Positions 51,170 to 60,091 of a stretch of DNA of 64,000 bases are shown piece after piece (the first letter of the stretch is position 1; each line of letters starts with the position of its first letter). Location of the stretch: the NCBI GenBank assembly GCA_023386815.1, contig JAEWIZ010000004.1, positions 1 through 64,000 on the forward strand. The letters run 5' to 3'. The notes under the pieces are model-generated. The model saw nothing but the letters and a program-made list of their open reading frames with translations, made no database searches and was not told the origin of the DNA. A program made the position numbers and the translations under genes. Source of the stretch: Bacillota bacterium (GTDB taxonomy: Bacteria; Bacillota; Clostridia; Lachnospirales; Lachnospiraceae).

Positions 51170-53506
51170 TTACATATCTTTATAATAGCTCAGTGTGTCC
51201 ACCAGCTCTTGTGTCAATTCAATATTATCCTTTTGAAGTAAACGATATCTTCCTTCCAGCTCACGAACCTTCTTCTGTTTTTCTCGATAATATCTTTGCA
51301 TTGCCTCTTCAAAAATCGGCTGACGCTGCAGCTTTTCTCGAACTTCCTTTGAAAAAGGGCAATAGGTGGCCAGAATATCCCGTACAGGCTTATGTAGTTT
51401 CATTGCACCCTTAGACTCAAAGGTGATCCACTGTTCATAATCCATAGTAAAAATCTCTCGGCTATTACTTCGGCCTCGTTGAATCTGCGCTTTAATCTTT
51501 TCTTTACGTTCTTCTGTAAGTTCCTTATTCTTTTTATAAAACTGCAAAAAATCAGAATATTCTGCAGTAAGGGACTTGCTAGTAATATCATTCCAAAGAG
51601 CTCCTTCTACGGTACGGCAAAGCTCCCAACGGTATCTGCCGCAAATGCGAACCAATAGAGTGCTCAGTTTTGCTTCCGAAAAGATAGGAAGCAAGAATCG
51701 ACCAGCAGAATCGCGACGTTTTCCGGTAATCTCCTGCCACATGATCCCATTGCTACCCACATTCGGTAACAGAATAATATCGGGAAACACTCTCTTTATA
51801 ACATACTCTTTTTGAATATTCTTTTCTTTATTGGTATAAATAACTTCACGGTCAAAAACAGAGTAATCAATCTGCAGAATATCATCAATTGCTTCATTGA
51901 CTGCAGCACCTGTTAGCAAGGATCGCTCAATGGTATTCATCCAACTGTCCTTATGTAAAACCGGCACAAAAGTAGTTATCTGTCCACTTGTCGTTCGGTT
52001 ATTATATCGGAACATATTTTGAATCTCATATTCAACCTTTTTAATAGGATCCTCCAGCCATTGCCGCGCTTCTTTTTCTGAAAGCTTACCTTGTTTCTTT
52101 AAACCATTGACCATCTCTGTATATTCCAGATCAAATTCATTCTTAGAGGGTTCTTTTTTACCTTCGTATATAGCTGTTAGCCATTCCTTAATATCATAGA
52201 CCCTACATGGCCCCTGCTGCTTTTCTTCTTCCGGCAGGAAGTAGAGAGCTAAAAGCTGCTCCTTCGTAAGCAGTCGTTCGTCCGCATAGCCATACTTTAA
52301 GAACATGTCAATTAACCGCGGCACTTTCTTTTCCTTGTTAGCCCGAATAAAAACCTTATTATATATTTGATAATGGTTATCCGCTAACCGTCTTCTTATG
52401 TGACGCGCAGAATCCTCACTGGAGGTCTTATCCTTTAAATGAACGAAATCAAGCATGGCTTTCTTCATTTCTTGTGCTTGCTCCCCAGCAATTTCTGCGT
52501 AATTAAGGATACTCTGGAAGGTATCTTCCATTTCCTTCAACGCATTATTGGTATCATCTATAGAGTGTTTTAACAGGGTTTCTGCGCTAATATCCTGGCT
52601 CTTATCTCCTGTTAAAAGCAGATGATATATTTCTTCCATCTTCTTGCGGTTTACTATAAGTACTTTGCCAAGCATTCGCTCCGTAAATCGCTCCGCTTTA
52701 TTTACTTCCTCAATTATACTGTCCATAATATCAAGTAAATCATCGCTACTGCCCACGTAGCTGCTGCCTTCAATAGCTAGCTCTGCAAATTGCTGGAACA
52801 GGCTGTTATTCTTATCTTCTACCAAACACTGTGCCATGGTTAAGTACTCTTGTGACAATTTCTTCAGGTGCTCTAGCTGCTGGTTTACTATACTGACTTG
52901 ATCCTCAACCTGGTATAGAGTCACTGTATTACCATAAGAATAGAATAGCTTTACTGCATCGAGCGGTAGCTTATTGCATTCAACATAATAATTTATTCGG
53001 TCTCTGATTAGCTCTAGGTCACTTTCTAGAGGCACTAGGGCACTCAGTCTTTCTGATTCTTTTGCTTTGATACCCAAGCGATTCGACTGTTCTTGATATT
53101 TTTGATAAGTACTATCTAAAAACTGATAGAGCTCCGCTCCATTTCTAAGTATTCCTTGATAAATCTGCTCCAGCTCATTTATCATTTTATAAAAAGATGC
53201 TACCATGAAGCCATGGTAGTCTTTATTCACAGCTAATACCGTTTCCATTGCCTCCCTGCGTTCCATTGGGAAAGCATAGAGCATCAGATCATCTACCGCT
53301 GTATAGGTACTTTGAAATCTTCCTGTATAGAGATCGTTGATACCCAAAAAAGCTCCTGAGCCCACCACCATACGAGATCCTTGATTCGAAATTAAAACCC
53401 TGCCTTTAATTACCATAGCAATATAATAAACAGGTTCCTCTTCTTTAAAAATTACGGTACCTTTTAAAAATTGGTTTACTGCATTCGGATTTAATTTTAT
53501 GTCCAT
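51170..53506 (-). CDS. Large cyclic-nucleotide-binding-like protein of unknown function
   Basis: This 778-residue protein has an N-terminal cNMP-binding-type beta roll (residues 10-100: NQFLKGTVIFKEEEPVYYIAMVIKGRVLI, GAFLGINDLYTGRFQSTYTAVDD) without the Crp DNA-binding helix-turn-helix. The rest is a long, largely helical region rich in Glu/Lys with LTKEQLLALYFLP, and a conserved-looking patch FPDIILLPNVGSNGIMWQEITGKRRDSAGRFLLP near 600-640. No membrane segment occurs. ATG 53506 follows GGGCGGTG. No function is assigned. It is adjacent to the pseudo-AAA protein gene on the same strand and might act with it. Confidence 0.65.
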   Translation of the reverse strand: MDIKLNPNAVNQFLKGTVIFKEEEPVYYIAMVIKGRVLISNQGSRMVVGSGAFLGINDLYTGRFQSTYTAVDDLMLYAFPMERREAMETVLAVNKDYHGFMVASFYKMINELEQIYQGILRNGAELYQFLDSTYQKYQEQSNRLGIKAKESERLSALVPLESDLELIRDRINYYVECNKLPLDAVKLFYSYGNTVTLYQVEDQVSIVNQQLEHLKKLSQEYLTMAQCLVEDKNNSLFQQFAELAIEGSSYVGSSDDLLDIMDSIIEEVNKAERFTERMLGKVLIVNRKKMEEIYHLLLTGDKSQDISAETLLKHSIDDTNNALKEMEDTFQSILNYAEIAGEQAQEMKKAMLDFVHLKDKTSSEDSARHIRRRLADNHYQIYNKVFIRANKEKKVPRLIDMFLKYGYADERLLTKEQLLALYFLPEEEKQQGPCRVYDIKEWLTAIYEGKKEPSKNEFDLEYTEMVNGLKKQGKLSEKEARQWLEDPIKKVEYEIQNMFRYNNRTTSGQITTFVPVLHKDSWMNTIERSLLTGAAVNEAIDDILQIDYSVFDREVIYTNKEKNIQKEYVIKRVFPDIILLPNVGSNGIMWQEITGKRRDSAGRFLLPIFSEAKLSTLLVRICGRYRWELCRTVEGALWNDITSKSLTAEYSDFLQFYKKNKELTEERKEKIKAQIQRGRSNSREIFTMDYEQWITFESKGAMKLHKPVRDILATYCPFSKEVREKLQRQPIFEEAMQRYYREKQKKVRELEGRYRLLQKDNIELTQELVDTLSYYKDM

Positions 53507-53700
53507 TACACACCGCCCAATCAATTTATTAACAACCCTTAAATATCAAAAGTCCGTTATGACTTCCGACAGGTGCAGGGAATCTCTGCTTTCATGTTTC
53601 CTTTATTATATACTAAATATAGCGTTTCAAAAAGCAAAAAGTGGCACAATTCCCCTAACTAGGACAAAATTCTTACTAATGTTACTGGTCTCACCGAAAC

Positions 53701-53759
53701 AAAAATAGTTAAGAAGCAACTTTCTAATGAGCATGTAAGTTGTTTCTTAACTATTTTTA
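53701..53759. terminator. Bidirectional terminator after the SRP RNA gene
   Basis: AAAAATAGTTAAGAAGCAAC pairs with GTTGTTTCTTAACTATTTTT over 20 bp. On the minus strand it follows the SRP RNA, on the plus strand it stands upstream of nothing obvious. A strong stem with A/T-rich flanks on both sides. Confidence 0.85.
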
Positions 53760-53786
53760 TTTAAAAGGTATTATTTTATTTTTAAA

Positions 53787-54057
53787 TTCCGTGCGCTCTG
53801 CTTCGAGTGCTTACCATAAGCGTTACCTTTACAGTTAACTCGGTCCAGGCGACCTTACGGCACACAAGAGCTTTTGCTTAGTGCTGCTTCATTCCTGACC
53901 TGACACGGTTCACAAATTCCTGTTGCGTAAGACCCAAACGTCAACATCACTTATAAAGGGCAGCCCTACAGTAAGTCATCCTAGGCAGAACATCACCCCT
54001 GCTGTAGCGGATTGCAGGTACAGGGCACCGCTATCTCCCCGGCTGCACGGAAATCTT
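53787..54057 (-). ncRNA. ffs: Signal recognition particle RNA, large bacterial type
   Basis: On the minus strand the gene starts TTTCCGTGCAGCCGGGGAG and ends GCGCACGGAA, pairing ends. It contains domain IV GTGTCAGGTCAGGAATGAAGCAGC (in parts: GTGTCAGGTC, AGGAA, GAAGCAGCAC), the core Ffh-binding sequence, and the Alu part AGCGGTGCCCTGTACC with GTGCCGTAAGGTCGCCTGGACC. Length near 270 nt is typical of Firmicutes scRNA with an Alu domain. It lies directly downstream of tadA, as in Bacillus. Confidence 0.95.
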
Positions 54058-54143
54058 ATGACTTATTCATGGCTTATTTGATGTAAGATGTGAAACATCC
54101 ATGGTTCTTAACTAATATTTACTTTCAAAAAAGCTGTATGCCA

Positions 54144-54172
54144 AGTATATAATTTTTGAAAGCGAATGTCAA
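54144..54172 (-). promoter_or_regulatory. SRP RNA promoter
   Basis: TTGACA and TATACT on the minus strand with 17 bp between them; the -35 lies in the last codons of tadA. The transcript would have a leader of about 80 nt before the mature RNA. Confidence 0.8.
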
Positions 54173-54645
54173 CCCTCAGACTTTGCCATTTTATTACGAA
54201 TTCTCAATTCTTTAAAAAAAGTTTGTAGTACCTGGGTACACTCCTCTTCCAGTATACCGATTTCCAGTTCCACCTGATGATTAAACTCCTTCATTTGCAG
54301 AATGTTAAGAATGGAACCAGCGCAACCTGCTTTGGGATTCATCGTTCCCACAACAACCTTTTTCATTCGGGCTTGTACAATTGCCCCGGAACACATCTGA
54401 CACGGTTCCAGAGTTACGTACATCGTGCAGTCCTCAAGGCGCCAGTCTCCCATTGTCTTACTGGCCTTTTGTATTGCTATTAACTCTGCATGTGCCAAGG
54501 TGGTTTTATTCGTGTTTCTCTTATTATAACCCCTGCCTATTATTTTATCCTGATATACGATCACACAACCGATGGGAACCTCTCCAATACGGCTTGCCTT
54601 TCTGGCTTCCTTAAGTGCTTCCCGCATATATTTTTCATTTATCAT
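54169..54645 (-). CDS. tadA: tRNA-specific adenosine deaminase TadA
   Basis: This 158-residue zinc deaminase makes inosine at the wobble position of tRNA-Arg. The zinc/catalytic motif HAELIAI (His-Ala-Glu, near 53-59) and PCQMCSGAIV (near 84-92) are present, as are REALKEARKASRIGEVPIGCVIV and RMKKVVVGTMNPKAGCAGS. Only a weak ribosome site precedes the ATG at 54645; ATG at M7 (MREALKEA) is possible. It is followed by the SRP RNA, as in Bacillus. Confidence 0.95.
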   Translation of the reverse strand: MINEKYMREALKEARKASRIGEVPIGCVIVYQDKIIGRGYNKRNTNKTTLAHAELIAIQKASKTMGDWRLEDCTMYVTLEPCQMCSGAIVQARMKKVVVGTMNPKAGCAGSILNILQMKEFNHQVELEIGILEEECTQVLQTFFKELRIRNKMAKSEG

Positions 54646-54720
54646 AATTTTTAGTATTCCTTTACGACTCCATCGTATTTTGGTATAGTTATTTTAGCAT
54701 AAGCAAATCGAGGTGACAAT

Positions 54721-55416
54721 ATGAATATCCATGGCTTTAATAAATTAACTCTGCTGGATTATCCTGGTCATATGGCTGCTACAATATTTCTGGGGGGATG
54801 CAATATGCGATGTCCCTTCTGTCATAATGCTTCACTGGTAACCAGAGTTGCTTCTCAGTCAACGATTCCTATGGTGGATGTAATAAATACTCTTTCTAAG
54901 CGTAGGAGCATTCTGGAAGGTGTGTGTATCACCGGCGGCGAACCTACCCTGAATTCCGGGCTTACTAACCTGATCCATCAAATTAAGTCTTACGGCTTTA
55001 AGGTTAAACTAGATACTAACGGCACCAACCCTGATTTATTGAAAGCTTATATACAAGAGGGTCTGATTGACTATGTCGCTATGGATATTAAGAATTCTAA
55101 GGAAAAGTACGCACTCACCTCTGGTTTTCCTAATATTAATTTGGATAAACTACAACAAAGCATAGATATTCTATTATCTGCTTCACTAGATTACGAGTTT
55201 CGAACTACTATCGTGAAGGAATTTCATATGCAGGAGGACATGCTTTCCATCGGCAAATGGATTGAAGGTGCAAAGGCTTATTATCTGCAGTCCTATCAAG
55301 CATCTGAAGATACGATTGGACCCGTATTAAATTCACACTCAAAAGAAACCTTAGAAGCTTTCCAGGCCATACTCAAGCCTTATGTGAACCAGGTAGCTCT
55401 TCGTGGAGTAGATTAA
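54721..55416 (+). CDS. Radical SAM NrdG-like anaerobic ribonucleotide reductase activase
   Basis: The 231-residue protein starts MNIHGFNKLTLLDYPGHMAATIFLGGCNMRC; the Fe-S motif is C-x3-C-x2-C in GGCNMRCPFCHN (near residue 26-36). EGVCITGGEPTLN binds SAM (GGEP). This is the TIGR02495 type activase, which installs the glycyl radical on anaerobic ribonucleoside-triphosphate reductase. No nrdD gene is adjacent, so it may act on a partner elsewhere. GAGGTGAC precedes the start. A CACCA/TGGTG terminator with T7 follows. Confidence 0.88.
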   Translation: MNIHGFNKLTLLDYPGHMAATIFLGGCNMRCPFCHNASLVTRVASQSTIPMVDVINTLSKRRSILEGVCITGGEPTLNSGLTNLIHQIKSYGFKVKLDTNGTNPDLLKAYIQEGLIDYVAMDIKNSKEKYALTSGFPNINLDKLQQSIDILLSASLDYEFRTTIVKEFHMQEDMLSIGKWIEGAKAYYLQSYQASEDTIGPVLNSHSKETLEAFQAILKPYVNQVALRGVD

Positions 55417-55479
55417 TCGTATATGCCGATCTCTCATAAAGCTTGTCTCAATCACTGATGAAGACTCCTAAGTGTATTT

Positions 55480-55510
55480 CACCAGATATAACTTGGTGCT
55501 AAGTTTTTTT
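55480..55510 (+). terminator. Terminator of the NrdG-like gene
   Basis: A short CACCA/TGGTG stem, then CTAAG and seven T. Confidence 0.6.
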
Positions 55511-55519
55511 ATCAAATGC

Positions 55520-55551
55520 ATGAAAATACTCACAAATACTTGTATTTTCAT
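55520..55551. other. Perfect 10-bp hairpin upstream of the GNAT gene
   Basis: ATGAAAATAC-12-GTATTTTCAT lies 28 bp before the GTG start. It could be an operator or a 5'-leader structure. Confidence 0.4.
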
Positions 55552-55578
55552 AATAGCCCATACACCTAAAGAAACGAG

Positions 55579-56142
55579 GTGACTGTCATTTTTAAATACT
55601 ATGAAACAGATCGTCTTATTTTAAAGCCTTTAAACAAAGAATTTGCTCCCTTAGTCTTGTCCTTCTACGAAGAAAACAGGAATACCTTTGAGCCTTGGGA
55701 GCCGGTACGTAGCGGAAATTTCTATACCCTATCCTATCAAAAAGCTTCCCTTACTGCTGAATATAATCATATGGCAGAAGGAAAGCTCCTTAGACTTTGG
55801 GCATTTTTAAAAAGCAACCCTGAGGAAATCGTAGGCTGTGTTTGTTTTCAAAACTTTCTTCGTGAGCCCTATCAAAGCTGTACTCTTGGTTATAAAATCA
55901 GTCATAGGTATCAGTTCCAAGGCTATGCTACAGAAAGCATCGAAAAAAGTCTTGAGGTAATATTTCAGGAGCTGCATTTTCATCGAATAGAAGCATATAT
56001 CATGCCGGATAATGAAGCCTCCCGGCATGTAATTGAAAAGCTAAAGTTTAAGCAGGAGGGTTTAGCCATATCCTATGCACGTATCCATGGAGCCTGGAGG
56101 GATCACATGAGATACGTTCTAATTAATCCGTCTGATTATTAA
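55579..56142 (+). CDS. GNAT N-acetyltransferase, RimJ/RimL-like
   Basis: The 187-residue protein has the RimJ/RimL pattern: YYETDRLILKPLNKEFAPLV at the N terminus, VGCVCFQNF, the acetyl-CoA loop YKISHRYQFQGYATESIEKSL near 115-135, and HRIEAYIMPDNEASRHVIEKLKFKQEG. The start is unclear: GTG 55579 overlaps the best GAGG; a rare ATT three codons later is better spaced. It overlaps the convergent gene by 20 bp at the 3' end. The substrate is unknown. Confidence 0.88.
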   Translation: MTVIFKYYETDRLILKPLNKEFAPLVLSFYEENRNTFEPWEPVRSGNFYTLSYQKASLTAEYNHMAEGKLLRLWAFLKSNPEEIVGCVCFQNFLREPYQSCTLGYKISHRYQFQGYATESIEKSLEVIFQELHFHRIEAYIMPDNEASRHVIEKLKFKQEGLAISYARIHGAWRDHMRYVLINPSDY

Positions 56143-57469
56143 AATCAATTGGAAGATACCAGTATCCAAAATCGCCCTGCTGAAGCTCTCTTCTTCGAAT
56201 GGATTTAAAATTTTCAAAACCGAACATTTTTGCCATAAAGAGTTCTCTATTATGATAAATTCCTGGGATACCTATAATATACTGGCTACCGAACCGATCT
56301 TTTCTTTTTGCAAAGATTAAGTGATGATAACAATAGAAGCCATGCATTAAAAAGCTATTATTGCTTAAACTCCAGGTTTCTTTCGGAAGCATACCAATAT
56401 CCTTTGGCTCTATTTTTACGCAGTAAATAATTTCATTATCCTCAAAAGGATATATGCGCGTAAAATGTTCGAAGAAATATTTTGCTGTCCCGTTTTCCTG
56501 CTGCTCTGCTGCTGAACTCCCATTCCTGACAGACTCCCATTCTACTTGTTCCGGCATCTGACCTGAGAACTGAGTCTCATCTGCTGGTACTCGATCTGCA
56601 AAATCTTGATCTGACGTCTCCCTATTTACCGCATCATTGATTGGTTCAAAATCTGATTGTTCCTTTTCTTCCATCTCCTCTTTCTTCTCATCTCGAACAT
56701 GACTGATTCCAGCATTATGAGGCTGAAAAAACAATTCAGATATATCCTGAGTCGGAGTCATCTCCGGTATATGAAAGAGCTCAGAAGGAGATACTCCTCT
56801 TTCATCGGGTTTCAGGGGCGGTCTATGCAGCCGCTCTATAGTCTTCCAGCCCCTCGGTAATTGATACTTTGGAATCGCCAGCTGCTCTTCTATAGTTAAT
56901 CCACTGATGGAATCTTCTATCTCAAGGTTATTCTCCTGGGTTTCAATCTTATTCTGAACAGTTTTAGGCTTCTCTTCGAAAACTTCCTTTGCTTCTGCTT
57001 TTGTTGCAGGTGCAATGGTTCTCTCTGTTCTTTTATCATTCTTGTGTTCTGTGAGACTCCCTGACTGATTCTTGGGTTTTAGTGCCGCCATCACCTCTTT
57101 CGCAACAATCGGATTATCATCCCATTCCGTTGCATAAAAAACATTTTCGTTTAAGAAGAGAAGAAGTCCTCCCATATCCGTAAGGCTGTAGCCTGAATTC
57201 ATTATATTATTTTCATCTGCAGTGAGTTTACTATCTAGCATTTGACCTTTTAACACCGAATCTCCTAGATAGATTAACTCCATGTTATGTTTGTCCTTTT
57301 GGATTAAATAGGTGGGGAATATGCTGTCTAGCTGACCAAGCAATTGCATATGTAAGGTAATTTTTAATTGTCCATTCTTTCCCTCGATCCTGGCATATCC
57401 CACATTTCTCCTCTTCACGCCATTCTCATATTGGTACATATAAGAAATCATTCTTTTATAATCGGCCAT
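56123..57469 (-). CDS. Hypothetical protein, DUF6128-like
   Basis: The 448-residue protein has a conserved-looking N-terminal beta region (MISYMYQYENGVKRRNVGYARIEGKNGQLKITLHMQLL, residues 5-45), a long low-complexity acidic middle (about 140-330) and a C-terminal domain with FTRIYPFEDNEIIYCVKIEPKDIGMLP and HLIFAKRKDRFGSQYIIGIPGIYHNRELFMAKMFGFENF. I recognise the C-terminal type as similar to DUF6128 of Lachnospiraceae, with moderate certainty. There is no signal or membrane segment. ATG 57469 follows GAGGGAG. Confidence 0.65.
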   Translation of the reverse strand: MADYKRMISYMYQYENGVKRRNVGYARIEGKNGQLKITLHMQLLGQLDSIFPTYLIQKDKHNMELIYLGDSVLKGQMLDSKLTADENNIMNSGYSLTDMGGLLLFLNENVFYATEWDDNPIVAKEVMAALKPKNQSGSLTEHKNDKRTERTIAPATKAEAKEVFEEKPKTVQNKIETQENNLEIEDSISGLTIEEQLAIPKYQLPRGWKTIERLHRPPLKPDERGVSPSELFHIPEMTPTQDISELFFQPHNAGISHVRDEKKEEMEEKEQSDFEPINDAVNRETSDQDFADRVPADETQFSGQMPEQVEWESVRNGSSAAEQQENGTAKYFFEHFTRIYPFEDNEIIYCVKIEPKDIGMLPKETWSLSNNSFLMHGFYCYHHLIFAKRKDRFGSQYIIGIPGIYHNRELFMAKMFGFENFKSIRRRELQQGDFGYWYLPIDFNNQTD

Positions 57470-57716
57470 ATCCACTCCCTCGCTTTCCTTTTCCAAATCG
57501 GATCGTTTCGTAATTCTATTAAATATATTCTCTTATATGCGGCAATATTCCTCTGTTATAATTCTATGGCTGCGTAAGCTTCTCTATCTCCCTTTATAAA
57601 TCTGAACAAAAAAATTCTTTGATGAAAGGACATTCCCTGCAGCCTCTCCCTTCTTATCAAACTATATAATGTACTATAGAAATACACTTAGACGTTTCAT
57701 ACATTCAAATAAAAAA

Positions 57717-57760
57717 GTCTTCCGGCTGCATTGTCAATTGCATTTCCAGAAGACCCTTTT
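57717..57760 (-). terminator. Terminator of rsmA
   Basis: GTCTTCCGG pairs with CCAGAAGAC around an inner TGCA-type stem; the minus strand continues with TTTTTT. The rest of the 57470-57864 gap has no gene I can support. Confidence 0.75.
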
Positions 57761-57864
57761 TATGAATTTTATTTTAGTTATATTTTAATGTATTATAGCT
57801 GTTTATCCACGCATCGCTTAATTTTTCGGAAAGAAATCCACAAAAATTCTAGTCCCTGTGGAGA

Positions 57865-58737
57865 TTATCCCACCTTGCCTGCAGTTAACTCGTCTGCTAA
57901 AGCCGCAAATTGCTGCAGAGTTAATGCTTCACCTCTAATATTCTCTGAGATTTCCAGACGTTCCAGGGCTTTCGCAATTTCTTCCTTTGAGAAGGATAAC
58001 TCTGGTGAATTGTTCAGTCCATTCACAAGGGTCTTTCGCCTTTGATTAAAGGAGGCCCGAATCATACGAAACAGTAGTTTTTCATCCTTTACTTTTACCG
58101 GAGGATTCTCATGCAAGGTTAAGCTTATAACAGCGGAGCCTACATTCGGTCTCGGCATAAAACAATTCGGAGGAACATTGGCTGCAATATACGGCTTTGC
58201 ATAATATTGAACTGCCAAAGACAAGGCTCCGTAATCTTTCCCTCCAGGAGCTGCCTGCATACGATCTGCCACCTCTTTTTGAACCATAACGGTGATATTT
58301 TTTAAGGGCAAGTGTCGTTCAAACAAATCCATAATAATTGGCGTTGTAATATAATAAGGCAGATTAGCTACCACCTTAATAGGTCTGCCATTATTTTTTT
58401 CTTCTACCAAAGCATTCAGATCCAGTTTTAAAATATCACTATTTATTACCGTTACATTATCATATTCCGCTAGAGTATCCTCTAAAATAGGAATTAGCAT
58501 CCGGTCTATTTCAACTGCAGTAACCTCTCTGGCATTTTCACAAAGATACTGGGTCAGGGTTCCGATACCGGGACCGATTTCCAAAACAAAATCCTCCTTC
58601 GTAATACCTGCGGCATTTATAATCTTATCCAGCACATGAGTATCAATCAGAAAGTTCTGTCCGAATTTCTTCTGGAATACAAATTTGTATTTATTCAATA
58701 TTTCAATCGTGTTCTTGGGGTTTCCCAGTGTCGCCAT
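57865..58737 (-). CDS. rsmA: 16S rRNA (adenine(1518)-N6/adenine(1519)-N6)-dimethyltransferase
   Basis: This 290-residue methyltransferase dimethylates two adenosines near the 3' end of 16S rRNA. SAM-binding motifs are VLEIGPGIGTLT (near 43-54) and ITAVEIDRMLIP; the catalytic motif NLPYYIT is near 125. The N-terminal KKFGQNFLID is diagnostic. ATG 58737 follows GAGGAT; an upstream in-frame start at 58749 lacks a site. It is 216 bp downstream of tatD. The usual rnmV gene between them is missing. Confidence 0.97.
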   Translation of the reverse strand: MATLGNPKNTIEILNKYKFVFQKKFGQNFLIDTHVLDKIINAAGITKEDFVLEIGPGIGTLTQYLCENAREVTAVEIDRMLIPILEDTLAEYDNVTVINSDILKLDLNALVEEKNNGRPIKVVANLPYYITTPIIMDLFERHLPLKNITVMVQKEVADRMQAAPGGKDYGALSLAVQYYAKPYIAANVPPNCFMPRPNVGSAVISLTLHENPPVKVKDEKLLFRMIRASFNQRRKTLVNGLNNSPELSFSKEEIAKALERLEISENIRGEALTLQQFAALADELTAGKVG

Positions 58738-58855
58738 GCTAATCCTCACATATCTATTCTAATTTTGACTTAACTTTAACTTTTGAATACATTCTAACCT
58801 TAACTTATTTCATTTGCTATTCAATTATTTATTTACTTTCACGCTCGTTCTAAAT

Positions 58856-58951
58856 TCAATTACTTTTAATCGACTCAATCATGATCGTCAGTTCTTTATT
58901 AATCATATTATCGAATATGCTAATTTTTACTTTCCCATTGGCCCACTTCAT
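58856..58951 (-). CDS. Possible 31-residue peptide after tatD
   Basis: A tiny frame starts two bases after the tatD stop and reads MKWANGKVKISIFDNMINK, then ELTIMIESIKSN. No ribosome site is visible other than by coupling. The region 58738-58953 otherwise holds nothing. It could be a remnant of the rnmV-like gene expected here, but I cannot match the residues. Confidence 0.25.
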   Translation of the reverse strand: MKWANGKVKISIFDNMINKELTIMIESIKSN

Positions 58952-58953
58952 TA

Positions 58954-59721
58954 CTAGATTAGGCGGTAAAATTTTTCTGCATTTTCCTCAGTGACCTTCA
59001 GCACAGTCTCATATTCAATGTTCTTAATTCGAGCAATCTCCTGAGCAACAAAAACTAAATTAAGTGAATTATTTCGTTTTCCACGGTTAGGTACCGGTGA
59101 AAGGTATGGGCTGTCCGTTTCTAAAACCAGTTTATTAAGAGGCGCATATTCTACTACTTCTTTTAGCTTTTTACCATTGGTAAAAGTAACCACACCACCT
59201 ATTCCTAGATAGCAGTCCATATCCAGATACTGTCTCGCCTGTTCCACTCCGTATGAAAAGCAATGAATGATTGCACCAATTTCCTCTGCCTTTGCTGCTT
59301 TTAAGATGGAGTAGGTATCATTTGCCGCATCCCTGCTATGAATAATCATTGGCAGGTTTAATTCTCTTGCCAATTCTATCTGTCGCTCAAACCACTGCTT
59401 CTGTATTGCCCTGTCCGGAGTATCCCAATAGTAGTCCAGACCAATTTCACCAATCGCCAGATTCTTTGGATGCTTCGCTTTCTCCCTTAGCCAGGTGAAG
59501 GTCTCTTCATTTAACTCCGAAGTACTGCTAGGATGAATCCCAACGCCGGCATAAGCAAAGGGGTATTTTTCAGCCAGGGCTAATATTTTATCAATCGTTC
59601 CAACTTCAGAACCAACATTTACTACGTGATTAATTCCGCTTTTTAAAAAACTTTCAAACAGCTCTTCACGATCTATATCAAATGCCTCATCTTCATAATG
59701 AGCATGTGTCTCAAATATCAT
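58954..59721 (-). CDS. tatD: TatD-family hydrolase
   Basis: This 255-residue metal hydrolase has ETHAHYEDEAFD (HxH at residues 5-7), IGEIGLDYYWD (metal Glu near 92), IHSRDAANDT (His) and CFSYGVEQARQYL, LETDSPYLSP (final Asp near 202) and the ending YRLI. TatD enzymes are 3'-5' exonucleases or deoxyribonucleases. In most Firmicutes it lies between metG and rnmV-rsmA; here rsmA follows but metG and rnmV are absent. GAGG precedes the start. Confidence 0.95.
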   Translation of the reverse strand: MIFETHAHYEDEAFDIDREELFESFLKSGINHVVNVGSEVGTIDKILALAEKYPFAYAGVGIHPSSTSELNEETFTWLREKAKHPKNLAIGEIGLDYYWDTPDRAIQKQWFERQIELARELNLPMIIHSRDAANDTYSILKAAKAEEIGAIIHCFSYGVEQARQYLDMDCYLGIGGVVTFTNGKKLKEVVEYAPLNKLVLETDSPYLSPVPNRGKRNNSLNLVFVAQEIARIKNIEYETVLKVTEENAEKFYRLI

Positions 59722-59844
59722 AATATAACCTCTAAATTCTTTCTTTTGCAGTAACTTTATAACATCTGTCGCTATTATACATCAGCCAGTTCCTCATTTC
59801 AACATTAGATATTCACCGGTATATTCTAAACTCTCCCGCAAAAA

Positions 59845-59885
59845 GAGGGCATCGGTGTCCTAAGTTAGATGGATACCGGTGCCTC
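59845..59885 (-). terminator. Terminator of the small charged protein gene
   Basis: GAGGGCATCGGT pairs with ACCGGTGCCTC (one mismatch) and the minus strand continues with CTCTTTTT. Confidence 0.8.
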
Positions 59886-59935
59886 ATTATCATACCCGAA
59901 ACTTTCTTATCATTTTTAATGCCATAAAACTAACA

Positions 59936-60091
59936 TTACTGATCCCGATATTTAAAGTTTTGTCTGCCAACGCCTTCCTTCCTTGCATTATGGGTTTGGT
60001 TTTGATTTTCCGGCTTTACAGAATTTGTAATGCTATTGAATTTTTCTTTTTCTTTCTTCTGATTCATCTTTTCTTGCTTTTCTTTACTCAT
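59936..60091 (-). CDS. Small highly charged protein, 51 residues
   Basis: The gene encodes MSKEKQEKMNQKKEKEKFNS, then ITNSVKPENQNQTHNARKEG and VGRQNFKYRDQ. A perfect GGAGG site nine bases upstream of ATG 60091 and a strong terminator downstream support it; longer in-frame starts lack a site. The composition (Lys/Glu/Asn/Gln, no hydrophobic core) suggests disorder or a spore or nucleic-acid-binding small protein. No family is recognised with confidence. Confidence 0.7.
   Translation of the reverse strand: MSKEKQEKMNQKKEKEKFNSITNSVKPENQNQTHNARKEGVGRQNFKYRDQ

Noticed and set aside
57805..57860. Second DnaA-box cluster near the rsmA end
   Set aside because: Only TTATCCACG, AAATCCACA and a CTGTGGAGATTATCC stretch occur, none matching TTATNCACA exactly.
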